A DNA stretch of 43,002 bases from Limisphaerales bacterium (GTDB lineage: Bacteria; Verrucomicrobiota; Verrucomicrobiia; Limisphaerales; SXTU01). The position numbers and the translations under genes were made by a program. The notes below the pieces were generated by a model. The model was not told the origin of the DNA. It did no database searches and saw only the letters and a program-made list of their open reading frames with translations. Of the stretch, positions 16,423-24,889 are shown piece by piece. The stretch's first letter is position 1, and each line of letters opens with the position of its first letter. The DNA lies in NCBI GenBank assembly GCA_009773355.1, contig WRPG01000046.1, forward strand, positions 1 through 43,002. The letters are read 5' to 3'.

Positions 16423-19400
16423 ATGACCTGACTGATGGCAACCGACGTGGGGAGGCACAGAGACCCCGAGCAGGCGGGAGGAACAATCTTGGCTACTTGG
16501 AGCCGAATGGGTTTGCAACAGGCTCTTCCCCCTCACCCCAGCCCTCTCCCTCCGGGAGAGGGAGCGACGCACTCCGCATTTCGAGAACACCAAGCGCTGG
16601 GTTCACGAGCCAACCTTCCGAACCAACGGAGGCGCACGAATGCTGTCCCCTCTCCCAGCGGGAGAGGGTCAGGGTGAGGGAGAGCGGGTGCTGTGAGGCA
16701 CGGCTCGTTACCAACTCTCATCGTGTTCCCTTCGCAACGCGCTGCGTGCGGCTACTCGTCCTGCTGCTTGGGTTGTGCTTCCTCGGCTCCTCCGTTTCCG
16801 CCAAGACCTGCGTGGACACGGCGTGCGTGCAAATCAGCAGCCGGCTGGCGTCCGTCAGCAGCGAGCGCGGCGTGCTGCTCAACGCGCTTTCCAGCACGCT
16901 GCTCGATTCGCCGGTCAACGTCACCTCTGGCGACTGGCAGACGCTCGCGCAGACGCCGCTGAACTTGCAGAAGTTCGTCGAGCGCCTCCAGGCCCGCACC
17001 GGGGCTGCCACGCCGGACGCCGCACTCGCCGCGAGCGTGTCGCTGGTGACGGTCATTGATGCGGCGCGCGACGCGCTCATCGAACAGGGCCAGACCACTG
17101 CTGCGAACGCGCTCGCGCCGTTGCGCGATGCCGCGAGCCGACTCACCGGCACGTTCCGCCTCAGCGACATGCTCGATGCCTGCGCGGACTGCGGCGCGCT
17201 GGAGAACATGAGCCTGTCCACGCTCGATTTCATGTCCGGCAGCATCTCGCTCTACAACTACAAGAACGGCCCGAGCACGCCGACGCCCGTCACGATTTCC
17301 GGCAGCAGCCTCGGCTTGGGCGACACGGTGAACTCAATTGAGTTCTATGCGTCCGCAACCGAGCCGCCGCGCATCGTCTGCGGCCCGGCGGGCACGAAGT
17401 TTTACTCGTCCGCGAACCGCTACAAGTTCGCCGTGGACCTGGTGGACAAGAACCTCACCGGCGCGTTGAACACGCAGCTTGCCGCGAGCGGTGTCGCGCT
17501 GCCGGTCGGCGCGACGGACTTGCAGGTGCAACTCGGACGGCTGGAGTTTTACGCCGCCACGGCGCGCGCCGAGGGCACGATTCAATCCGTCAACGCGCTC
17601 GCCCAAGCCGTCACGGTGCAGGCCCGGCCCGGCGTGGCGGACCTGTATCTGGGCCGCATCGAGGACAACGTCTTCTTCGACAAGTCCCGCACGCTCCAGC
17701 CGGCGACGGACTTGCAGTTCGGCGAAATCGGCACGCTCACGGCAAACCTCGCGGGCACGCCCGTCACGGCGGTGATTCGCGCGAAATCCTCGGCACATGG
17801 CCAGTCGCCGACGAGCACGACGCTCAATTTCACCGGCCCGTTTCCGCAGACGCAGACCGCGTCGAGCGGCGCGGGCTTCACGGACAACCTCGTGCAAAGC
17901 CTCGTCAACAATCTCGAACTCGAAGTCGTCGCCACGTCGCCGTCGCCGATGGACGCCGCGACGCAGACAGCCTTCGATTCGCTTGTCACCGCGCTTCAGC
18001 CCGGCTTGAAGACGGTGTTTCAGCAGGCGCTTTCGCCCGTGCTCTCGACGCTCGTCACGCAGGCGGTGAACCCGGTGCTGGAGCTGAACGGCGTGCGGCT
18101 CGGGGAGGCGGACGTGACGGTGTTGAGCGTGTCGCAGGAATGCACGTTCGACGTGTCGGGCCGCGTGTATCTCGACGCGAACCGCAACGCCACGCGCGAC
18201 GAGGCCGAGGCCGGCACCGCGCTGACGCTCTACGCAAAACTCGTGCCTGGCGGCACGCCGGCCGGTCCCGCGACGCAAGCGGTGGCGGTGAACCCGGTGA
18301 GCGGCGCGTTCGCGTTCACGGGTGTCGAAGCGGGCACGAATGTCATTGTGCTCGATGACAACGCCACGCTGACGGACGTGACACCAACGATTCCCGCCGG
18401 CTGGGTGGGCACGGAAAGTCCGTTGCTCAAGCGCACCGTCGTCACGGCGCACACGGATTTATTGAACCAGAACTTCGGCCTGGTGAACGCCACCACGCTC
18501 AAGGGCACGGTCTTCAAGGATAATGGCGCGGGCAGCGGCACGGCCAATGACGGTGTGAAGAACGGCGCGGAAGCCGGTTTTGCTGGCGTGACGGTGAGGC
18601 TGACGGACGCAACCGGCGCGACCGTTCACGACACCGCGACGACCGATGGCAGCGGCAACTACACGTTGTTCATCCCCGCCTCGGTCGCCGCCGGAGCGAC
18701 GCTCAAGGTCGTGGAGGAGAATCCGGCGAGCCACGTCTCCACCGGCGCGAGTGTCGGGGACACGGGTGGCAGCTATGACCGCGCGACTGACACAGTCACG
18801 TTCACGCGCGCAGCGGGTGTGAGCCACAGCGGCGTGAACTTCGGGGATGTGCCGGAGAGCCGCCTGCTCACGGACGGTCAGCAGGCCGGGTTGCCCGGCA
18901 GCGCCGTGTTCTACACGCACCAGTTCGTCGCGGGCACGGCGGGGCAGGTCACGTTCAGCACGGCAAACACGGCATCGCCTGCGAACTCCGGCTGGTCGCA
19001 CGTCCTCTACCGCGACGCGAACGGCAACGGGAAGATTGACGCTGGCGAGCCGGTGGTGAGCGGGCCGGTTCCCGTGGTGGCGGATGAGAAAGTGTCGCTC
19101 ATCGTAAAGGAGTTCATCCCCGCCGATGCGCCGTTCAATGCACAAGACCAGGTCAAGCTCACGGCCGGTTTTGCTTTCGCCAATGCCAGCCCCGCGCTCA
19201 CCGCAACGCTCACGCGCACCGACCTCACGACGGTGGGTTCCCCCACGACCGCCGGGTTGACACTCGTGAAGACCGTGGACAAAAGCACCGCCGCGCCCGG
19301 CGAAGTCATCACCTACACGCTGGCCTACGCGAACCAGAGCAGCGAACCGCTGGCGAGCATCGTCATCAGCGACGCCACGCCGGCCTTCACGACTTTTGTC

Positions 19401-19553
19401 GTCGCCAGCAACGGGCCGCTGCCGCAAAGCCTGACCGCCGTGTCCGTCACCGCGCCCGCCAGTGGTGCGAGCGGGCCGTTGCAATGGACCTTCACCGGCA
19501 CGCTCGCTCCCGGCAGCAGCGGCACGGTGAGCTTTCAGGTGAGGTTGCAATGA
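16419..19553 (+). CDS. Secreted SdrD/DUF11 protein, start uncertain
   Basis: The frame opens with ATG 16419, overlapping the previous stop as ATGA, which suggests translational coupling. However, the first 109 residues run through two inverted palindromes, and a typical signal peptide (CVRLLVLLLGLCFLGSSVSA) starts only after them. GTG 16746 or GTG 16674 may be the real start. The mature protein begins with a Cys-containing helical region (CVDTACVQ, DACADCGALENM). It continues with beta-rich modules, two SdrD_B/SpaA-like units (VYLDANRNATRDEAEAG; VFKDNGAGSGTANDGVKNGAE), a Ca-binding-like module (YRDANGNGKIDAGEP) and a C-terminal DUF11 domain (ITYTLAYANQSSEPLASIVISDATP). No anchor is visible. 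As the last gene of the DUF11 cluster it is probably co-transcribed with the giant barrel protein. Confidence 0.8.
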   Translation: MNDLTDGNRRGEAQRPRAGGRNNLGYLEPNGFATGSSPSPQPSPSGRGSDALRISRTPSAGFTSQPSEPTEAHECCPLSQRERVRVRESGCCEARLVTNSHRVPFATRCVRLLVLLLGLCFLGSSVSAKTCVDTACVQISSRLASVSSERGVLLNALSSTLLDSPVNVTSGDWQTLAQTPLNLQKFVERLQARTGAATPDAALAASVSLVTVIDAARDALIEQGQTTAANALAPLRDAASRLTGTFRLSDMLDACADCGALENMSLSTLDFMSGSISLYNYKNGPSTPTPVTISGSSLGLGDTVNSIEFYASATEPPRIVCGPAGTKFYSSANRYKFAVDLVDKNLTGALNTQLAASGVALPVGATDLQVQLGRLEFYAATARAEGTIQSVNALAQAVTVQARPGVADLYLGRIEDNVFFDKSRTLQPATDLQFGEIGTLTANLAGTPVTAVIRAKSSAHGQSPTSTTLNFTGPFPQTQTASSGAGFTDNLVQSLVNNLELEVVATSPSPMDAATQTAFDSLVTALQPGLKTVFQQALSPVLSTLVTQAVNPVLELNGVRLGEADVTVLSVSQECTFDVSGRVYLDANRNATRDEAEAGTALTLYAKLVPGGTPAGPATQAVAVNPVSGAFAFTGVEAGTNVIVLDDNATLTDVTPTIPAGWVGTESPLLKRTVVTAHTDLLNQNFGLVNATTLKGTVFKDNGAGSGTANDGVKNGAEAGFAGVTVRLTDATGATVHDTATTDGSGNYTLFIPASVAAGATLKVVEENPASHVSTGASVGDTGGSYDRATDTVTFTRAAGVSHSGVNFGDVPESRLLTDGQQAGLPGSAVFYTHQFVAGTAGQVTFSTANTASPANSGWSHVLYRDANGNGKIDAGEPVVSGPVPVVADEKVSLIVKEFIPADAPFNAQDQVKLTAGFAFANASPALTATLTRTDLTTVGSPTTAGLTLVKTVDKSTAAPGEVITYTLAYANQSSEPLASIVISDATPAFTTFVVASNGPLPQSLTAVSVTAPASGASGPLQWTFTGTLAPGSSGTVSFQVRLQ
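16531..16680 (+). repeat. Two inverted REP-like hairpins at a gene start
   Basis: CCCTCTCCC-TCC-GGGAGAGGG at 16542-16562 and CCCTCTCCC-AGC-GGGAGAGGG at 16648-16668 are flanked by CCTCACCCC and GGGTGAGGG respectively. The two copies therefore face each other and form a 150-nt composite palindrome. A related copy lies at 7318-7362. The composite sits in the open frame between ATG 16419 and the signal-peptide core. Confidence 0.85.
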
Positions 19554-19627
19554 AACTTCACGTGCCTTGCTGTTGCAGGCGCGATTGTTGATAGTCTTGC
19601 TCCCTTGGCCGCCAGCGACGTTCAACT

Positions 19628-22156
19628 ATGACACCTGCCTCGATTCCAGAGAACGAAGCCGCGCGCCTCGCCGCACTCGCCCGCTACGATGTGCTCGACA
19701 CGCCGGCCGAGCCGGCCTTCGACGACCTGACGCTGCTGGCGGCGCACATCTGCCAGACGCCCATCGCGCTGGTGTCGCTGGTGGACGCGGACCGGCAGTT
19801 CTTCAAGTCGCACTACGGCCTCGACGCGACGGAGACGCCACGCAAGGTGTCGTTCTGCGCCCACGCCCTTCATGAGCCAGAGCTGCTCGTGGTGCCCGAC
19901 GCGCTCGCGGACGAGCGCTTCGCCGACAATCCGCTCGTGACCGCCGCGCCGAGCATCCGCTTCTACGCGGGCGCTCCGTTGCGGACGCCGGACGACTTCG
20001 CCGTGGGCACGCTCTGCGTGATTGACCGCGTGCCGCGCACGTTGTCGCCGCAGCAGGAAGAGGCTTTGCGGGCGTTGAGCCGGCTGGTGGTGAGCCGGTT
20101 GGAATTGCGCCGCACGCTGGCAGAGAAGGCGCGGACCGAGGCGGCGCTGCGCAAGTCGGACGCCTTTCAGAAAGCGATTCTCGACGGTGCGGACTACAGC
20201 ATCATCTCCACCACGGCAGACGGTGTCATTACGACGTTCAACGCGGCGGCGGAGCGGATGCTCGGCTACGTGGCGACGGAAGTCATCGGGCGAAAGAGCC
20301 CCGTGCCCATTCACGATGCCAATGAAGTGAAGCAACGGGCGGAGGAACTGTCCGCCGAACTGGGCCGTCGGGTTGAACCGGGCTTTGAAGTGTTCGTGGT
20401 GAAGTCGCGCGGCGGCCAGCCGGAGGAGCGGGAGTGGAGCTACATCCGCAAGGATGGTTCGCGCTTTCCGGTCCTGCTTTCAGTCACGGAGTTGCGCGAC
20501 GACGGCGGCCAGCCCATCGGCTTCCTTGGCATCGCGCGCGATATCACGGAGCGCAAACGGATGACCCAGTCGTTGCAGGAGAGCGAGGCGCGCAAGAGCG
20601 CCATCCTCGAAGCGGCGCTGGACTGCATCATCACGATGGACGAGCGCGGGTGCATCGTGGAGTTCAACCCGGCGGCGGAACGGACGTTTGGCCACCGGCA
20701 GGCGGACGTGGTCGGCGCGGAGCTGGCGGAGAAAATCATCCCGCCGCACTTGCGTGAGGCGCATCGGCGCGGGCTGGCGCACTATTTCAAGACCGGCGTC
20801 GGGCCGGTGCTGGGCAAACGCGTCGAGGTCATGGCGATGCGCGCAGACGGCGCGGAGTTTCCCGTCGAGCTGGCCATCACGACGATTCAGGCGGGCAGCC
20901 GGCGGCTCTTCACGGCCTACTTGCGCGACATCACGGAGCGCAGGCAGCAGGAGGAGGTCCTGCGCCGCGCGAAGGAAGTGACGGACGCCGCGAACGCCGG
21001 CCTCGCGCGCGCGGCGCGGCTCAAGGACGAGTTCCTCGCGAACATGAGCCACGAGCTGCGCACGCCGTTGAACGCGGTGCTCGGCTTGTCGGAGGCGCTG
21101 CTGGAGCAGGTCTCCGGGCCGCTGAACGAGCGGCAGGCGAAGTCGCTGCGGGTGATTCGCGAGAGCGGCGCGCATCTGCTCGAACTCATCAACGACATCC
21201 TCGACCTCTCGAAAATCGAGGCGGGCCGCGTGGACTTGCAGCTCGACACCGTGCCGGTGGAGCCGCTCTGCCGCGCGAGCCTGCGGCTGGTGAAGGAGGC
21301 GGCTTACAGGAAGAACCTCGACGTGAAGCTGGCCGTCGCGCCGGGCGTGGCCGCCGTGCGCGCGGACGAGCGGCGCTTGAAGCAGGTGCTGGTGAACTTG
21401 TTGAGCAACGCAGTGAAGTTCACGCGCGAAGGCGGCGCGCTCGGATTGGACGTGGCGCTGAACGCGGAGCGAGGCGCGGTGGAGTTCGCAGTTTGGGACA
21501 CGGGCATCGGCATGGCGGAGGAAGATTTGGGCAAGCTGTTCCAGCCGTTCGTGCAGCTCGACAGCGGGCTGGCGCGGCATCATCAGGGCACCGGCCTCGG
21601 CCTCGCGCTGGTGCGGCGGCTGGCGGAACTGCACGGTGGCAGCGTAAGCGTGACGAGCGAGCTGGGACGCGGCACGCGCTTCACGGTGGTGATTCCGGCG
21701 GGGAAGACTGCCCCGGAACCGGTGAGCGAAAAGTCTCGGCTTGGGATTCCGTCCGCACCGGTGACCGGAGCAACCGCTTCCTCGTCCACCGGCCCGCTCG
21801 TGTTGCTCGCCGAGGACAACGAGGCAAACGTGCTGACGCTCCGCGATTATCTCGAAGCGCGCGGCTACCGCCTGCTCGTCGCGCGCGACGGTGCGGAGGC
21901 CGTGGCGCTGGCGCAGACCCACGCGCCGCAGCTCATCCTCATGGACGTGCAGATGCCGGACGTGGACGGACTTGAAGCCACCCGCCGCATCCGCGCGCTG
22001 CCGGCGCTGCGGACCACGCCCATCATCGCGCTCACCGCGCTCGCCATGCCCGGCGACCGCGAGCGCTGTCTCGCTGCGGGCGCGGATGATTATCTCTCCA
22101 AGCCCGTCGAGCTGCGCACGCTGGCCGCGCGCATCGCGGAGCTGCTCACGCGCTGA
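19628..22156 (+). CDS. GAF-PAS-PAS hybrid histidine kinase with receiver
   Basis: An 842-residue soluble hybrid sensor kinase. An N-terminal GAF domain (about 20-165) has the motif LVDADRQFFKSHYGLD. Two PAS/PAC units follow (about 175-310 and 320-440, each ending in RDITER). The HisKA domain has His475 in NMSHELRTPLNAVLG. The HATPase_c domain has the N-box NLLSNAVKFT and G-boxes DTGIGM and GTGLGLALV. A C-terminal receiver (about 715-842) has phospho-acceptor Asp773 in LILMDVQMPDVDGL. There is no transmembrane segment. Hybrid kinases of this kind pass phosphate through an Hpt protein; none is fused here, but a stand-alone Hpt-like gene lies at 26428-26790. The ligand is unknown. Confidence 0.92.
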   Translation: MTPASIPENEAARLAALARYDVLDTPAEPAFDDLTLLAAHICQTPIALVSLVDADRQFFKSHYGLDATETPRKVSFCAHALHEPELLVVPDALADERFADNPLVTAAPSIRFYAGAPLRTPDDFAVGTLCVIDRVPRTLSPQQEEALRALSRLVVSRLELRRTLAEKARTEAALRKSDAFQKAILDGADYSIISTTADGVITTFNAAAERMLGYVATEVIGRKSPVPIHDANEVKQRAEELSAELGRRVEPGFEVFVVKSRGGQPEEREWSYIRKDGSRFPVLLSVTELRDDGGQPIGFLGIARDITERKRMTQSLQESEARKSAILEAALDCIITMDERGCIVEFNPAAERTFGHRQADVVGAELAEKIIPPHLREAHRRGLAHYFKTGVGPVLGKRVEVMAMRADGAEFPVELAITTIQAGSRRLFTAYLRDITERRQQEEVLRRAKEVTDAANAGLARAARLKDEFLANMSHELRTPLNAVLGLSEALLEQVSGPLNERQAKSLRVIRESGAHLLELINDILDLSKIEAGRVDLQLDTVPVEPLCRASLRLVKEAAYRKNLDVKLAVAPGVAAVRADERRLKQVLVNLLSNAVKFTREGGALGLDVALNAERGAVEFAVWDTGIGMAEEDLGKLFQPFVQLDSGLARHHQGTGLGLALVRRLAELHGGSVSVTSELGRGTRFTVVIPAGKTAPEPVSEKSRLGIPSAPVTGATASSSTGPLVLLAEDNEANVLTLRDYLEARGYRLLVARDGAEAVALAQTHAPQLILMDVQMPDVDGLEATRRIRALPALRTTPIIALTALAMPGDRERCLAAGADDYLSKPVELRTLAARIAELLTR

Positions 22157-22162
22157 TGCGAT

Positions 22163-22268
22163 GGAGCGCGGCATTCATGCCGCAGAAACGAGCTGACAAG
22201 GAAGCACCTCGGTGACTCCTTAACGCCTCCGCCTTTCCCAGCCTTCTGCGGCGTGAACGCCGCGCTCC
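22163..22268 (+). repeat. Palindromic element, GGAGCGCGGCATTCATGCCG type
   Basis: The 25-nt arms at 22163-22187 and 22244-22268 are inverted copies with three mismatches (GAGCGCGGCATTCATGCCGC against GCGGCGTGAACGCCGCGCTC). They enclose about 56 nt. The element fills most of the gap between two kinase genes and is followed by the short repeat shared with 6594-6626. The remaining 22314-22381 has no recognisable gene. Confidence 0.85.
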
Positions 22269-22281
22269 CGCCCTACGGGCT

Positions 22282-22313
22282 TTCCCCGCTGACGTTCCGT
22301 AGGTGCCCGAATG
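22282..22313 (+). repeat. Dispersed repeat shared with 6594-6626
   Basis: TTCCCCGCTGACGTTCCGT followed by AGGTGCCCGAATG closely matches the sequence at 6594-6626. It adjoins the palindromic element on its left and the leader of the following kinase gene on its right. Confidence 0.6.
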
Positions 22314-22381
22314 GGGTGATGCGGCGATTTCTCCTACGTTGTCTAGCGAACGATTTAACCAGCGTTCGCCATGACAACAAA

Positions 22382-24001
22382 ATGAAACTCACATCCGCCG
22401 CCTCCCTCACCAACCACAACCTCCCGCTCCCCGTCGTCCTCCTCGTGGACGATGACCGTGCCAACCTCGAAACCCTCACGCAGCTCCTCGCGGGCGAGTC
22501 GTGCCGCATCGAAACCGTCACCAACGGTCCCGATGCGCTGGCCCGCGCCGCCGAACTGAATCCCGACGTGGTCCTGCTCGACGTGATGATGCCGGGCATG
22601 GACGGCTTCAGGGTCTGCGAACGGCTGCGGGCCACGCCGGCACTTGCCGAAGTGCCCATCGTGCTCGTCACCGCTCTGGATGACCGCGAGTCGCGGCTGC
22701 GCGGCATCGAGGCGGGCGCGGACGACTTCATCAGCAAGCCGTTCGACGGCACTGAGCTGCGCGCGCGGGTGCGGGCGCTGCTGCGGTTGAACCGCTACCG
22801 GCAGCTCTTGGAGACGCGCGAGCACCTGCTCCGGGCGCAGCGGCTCGAAAGCATCGGCCTGCTCGCCGGCGGCATTGCGCATGACTTGAACAACATCCTC
22901 GCGCCGGTGCTGATTTCGTCGCAGTTGCTCGAGCAGCGCCTCGCGGACGAGTTCGACCGGCAGCTCGCCGGCAACATCCGCGTCTCGGCGGAGCGCGGCG
23001 CCGGCGTCGTGCGGCAGGTGCTGAACTTCGCGCGCGGGCTGGACCGTCAGCCGGCCGAGTCGCAGCCGCGCCAAATCATCCGCGAAATCTCAAGCTTCGC
23101 GCAGGACACATTTCCCCGCTCCATCGAGGTTCGCCACGACCTGCTGCGCGACGTGTGGCGCGTGCCGCTGGAGCCGACGCTGCTGTATCAAGTGCTGCTG
23201 AACCTCTGTGTGAACGCGCGCGACGCCATGCCCGACGGCGGCACGCTCAAGTTCGCGGCGGTGAACGTGGTTTCGCAGGGACGCCTCGGACAGTCCGGCG
23301 CGCCGCTGTCAGCCGGCGAATACGTGCTGCTCTCCGTGGGCGACACGGGCACGGGCATCCCGCCGGAAATTCTCGCGCGCATCTGGGAGCCGTTGTTCAC
23401 CACAAAGGCTCCGGGCAAGGGCACCGGCCTCGGGCTCGCCACGGTCGCGCGCATTGTGCGTGAGCACGATGGGCACATCGCGGTGGACAGCGTGGTCGGC
23501 AAGGGCACGACGTTTCACATCTACCTGCCGGCGGTGCGGTCCAAGGCCGACGCGATGCTCCTGCTCCCGCCGCCGCCGATTCCCGGCCGGGGCGAACTGC
23601 TCCTGTTCGTGGACGACGAGGCAACCATCCGCGAAGTGGCGCGTGTGGGCCTCGAAAGCAACGGCTATCGCGTGCTGACGGCGGCGGACGGCATCGAGGC
23701 GATTCTCCTCTTTGGCCAGCACCGGGATGAAATCGCCGCCGTGGTTCTCGACTTGAGGATGCCGCATCGCGACGGCCGCTCGACCTTGCATGCACTTCGC
23801 CAGGCAGACGCTCGTGTGAAGGTGCTCGTCACCAGCGGTGAGGCGGGCGCGCGGAGTGCGTTCCCCGAGTTCAGCGAGGGACTGCGCTTCCTGTCCAAGC
23901 CCTACGACTCGGCGCAACTGCTGTGCTGCCTCCACGCGCTGCTGCACGGCTCGAACGCAGAGGAGAAATCAACGCCCGACCTCATCGCGTGCGCAGCCTG
24001 A
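22382..24001 (+). CDS. Receiver-histidine kinase-receiver protein
   Basis: A 539-residue protein from ATG 22382; the open frame continues upstream only through a palindromic element. Receiver 1 (about 17-135) has Asp67 in LLDVMMPGMDGF. The HisKA-type domain has His167 in GGIAHDLNNILAPV, as in NtrB/HydH-like kinases. The HATPase_c domain has NLCVNARDAMP, DTGTGI and GTGLGLATV. A C-terminal receiver (about 410-530) has Asp457 in AVVLDLRMPHRDG. Receiver 1 is a paralogue of the one in the 3832-5217 kinase. No membrane segment or DNA-binding domain is present, so output must go to other proteins. The following mscS-like gene starts 40 nt later and may be in the same operon. Confidence 0.9.
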   Translation: MKLTSAASLTNHNLPLPVVLLVDDDRANLETLTQLLAGESCRIETVTNGPDALARAAELNPDVVLLDVMMPGMDGFRVCERLRATPALAEVPIVLVTALDDRESRLRGIEAGADDFISKPFDGTELRARVRALLRLNRYRQLLETREHLLRAQRLESIGLLAGGIAHDLNNILAPVLISSQLLEQRLADEFDRQLAGNIRVSAERGAGVVRQVLNFARGLDRQPAESQPRQIIREISSFAQDTFPRSIEVRHDLLRDVWRVPLEPTLLYQVLLNLCVNARDAMPDGGTLKFAAVNVVSQGRLGQSGAPLSAGEYVLLSVGDTGTGIPPEILARIWEPLFTTKAPGKGTGLGLATVARIVREHDGHIAVDSVVGKGTTFHIYLPAVRSKADAMLLLPPPPIPGRGELLLFVDDEATIREVARVGLESNGYRVLTAADGIEAILLFGQHRDEIAAVVLDLRMPHRDGRSTLHALRQADARVKVLVTSGEAGARSAFPEFSEGLRFLSKPYDSAQLLCCLHALLHGSNAEEKSTPDLIACAA

Positions 24002-24041
24002 AACCCCGGCCCGGAAACTCAATTCAACTCAGCAAACACAC

Positions 24042-24845
24042 ATGAACTCAACCTCCGCGCTTCCGCACATACTCAAGCAACTCACCTTGGGCAGCTTCCT
24101 TTGGATGGTGGCCGCCGTCATCGCGGCGCGCATGACCACCGCCGTCATCAAGTCGGTCTTCACGTTCCTCGCCGAGAAGACGCCGCCGCGCTGGCGCATT
24201 CGGATTCTCGGCTGGATGCCCATCGCGCGGCTTGCGGTCGTGCTGGCGACGACGGCCTTCATCGTCTCGCAGCTCATTGTGCCATCGTGGCAGAACGTCG
24301 TGGCACTCACCGCCGGGGCCGGGTTGGTCTTGTCCTTCGCGTTGAAGGACTACGGAAGTTGCCTGCTCGCTGGAGTGGTGACGATTTTCGAGCGCACCTA
24401 CCAACCTGGCGACTGGGTCGAGGTGAAGGGTGCTTACGGTGAAATCCGCTCAGTGGGCTTGCGCGCCGTGCGTTTGGTCACGCTCGACGACACCGAGGTC
24501 ATCGTGCCGCACTCGGCGCTGTGGGACTCGCCCATCTTCAACGCCACCAGCGGCGGCCACACCGTCCTGTGCGTGGCGGAGTTTTTTCTGCATCCCGACC
24601 ACGACGGCCTGCTCGTGAAGCAGCGGCTCCGCGAGGTCGCAGTCACCAGTCCGCTTTGGCTCCCGGAGAGCGACGTGGTCATAACCGCCGAAGAGCAGCC
24701 TTGGGGCACAAAGTATCGCCTGAAAGCCTACGCCCGCGACAGCCGCGAGCAGAGGAATTTCACCACCGACCTGACCCTGCGCAGCAAGGCTGTCCTTCGC
24801 GAGCTGGGCATCCGGCCCGCGCAGGCGGTCGTGGCGGCGCGGTAG
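24042..24845 (+). CDS. MscS-family mechanosensitive channel, short form
   Basis: A 267-residue membrane protein from ATG 24042. Three hydrophobic segments lie near 15-38, 55-80 and 85-105. The last (VALTAGAGLVLSFALKDYGSCLLAGVV) matches the pore-lining TM3 of MscS in its Ala/Gly pattern. The beta domain follows with YQPGDWVEVKGAYGEIRSVGLRAVRL and the VIVPHSALW motif, then the cytoplasmic alpha/beta domain. The size is that of minimal MscS channels, which release solutes on osmotic downshift. It lies 40 nt after a kinase gene. Confidence 0.88.
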   Translation: MNSTSALPHILKQLTLGSFLWMVAAVIAARMTTAVIKSVFTFLAEKTPPRWRIRILGWMPIARLAVVLATTAFIVSQLIVPSWQNVVALTAGAGLVLSFALKDYGSCLLAGVVTIFERTYQPGDWVEVKGAYGEIRSVGLRAVRLVTLDDTEVIVPHSALWDSPIFNATSGGHTVLCVAEFFLHPDHDGLLVKQRLREVAVTSPLWLPESDVVITAEEQPWGTKYRLKAYARDSREQRNFTTDLTLRSKAVLRELGIRPAQAVVAAR

Positions 24846-24889
24846 AGAATGCGTTGCCCGGCGGCGGTCGGTTTGGCTAGGCTGCGGCC

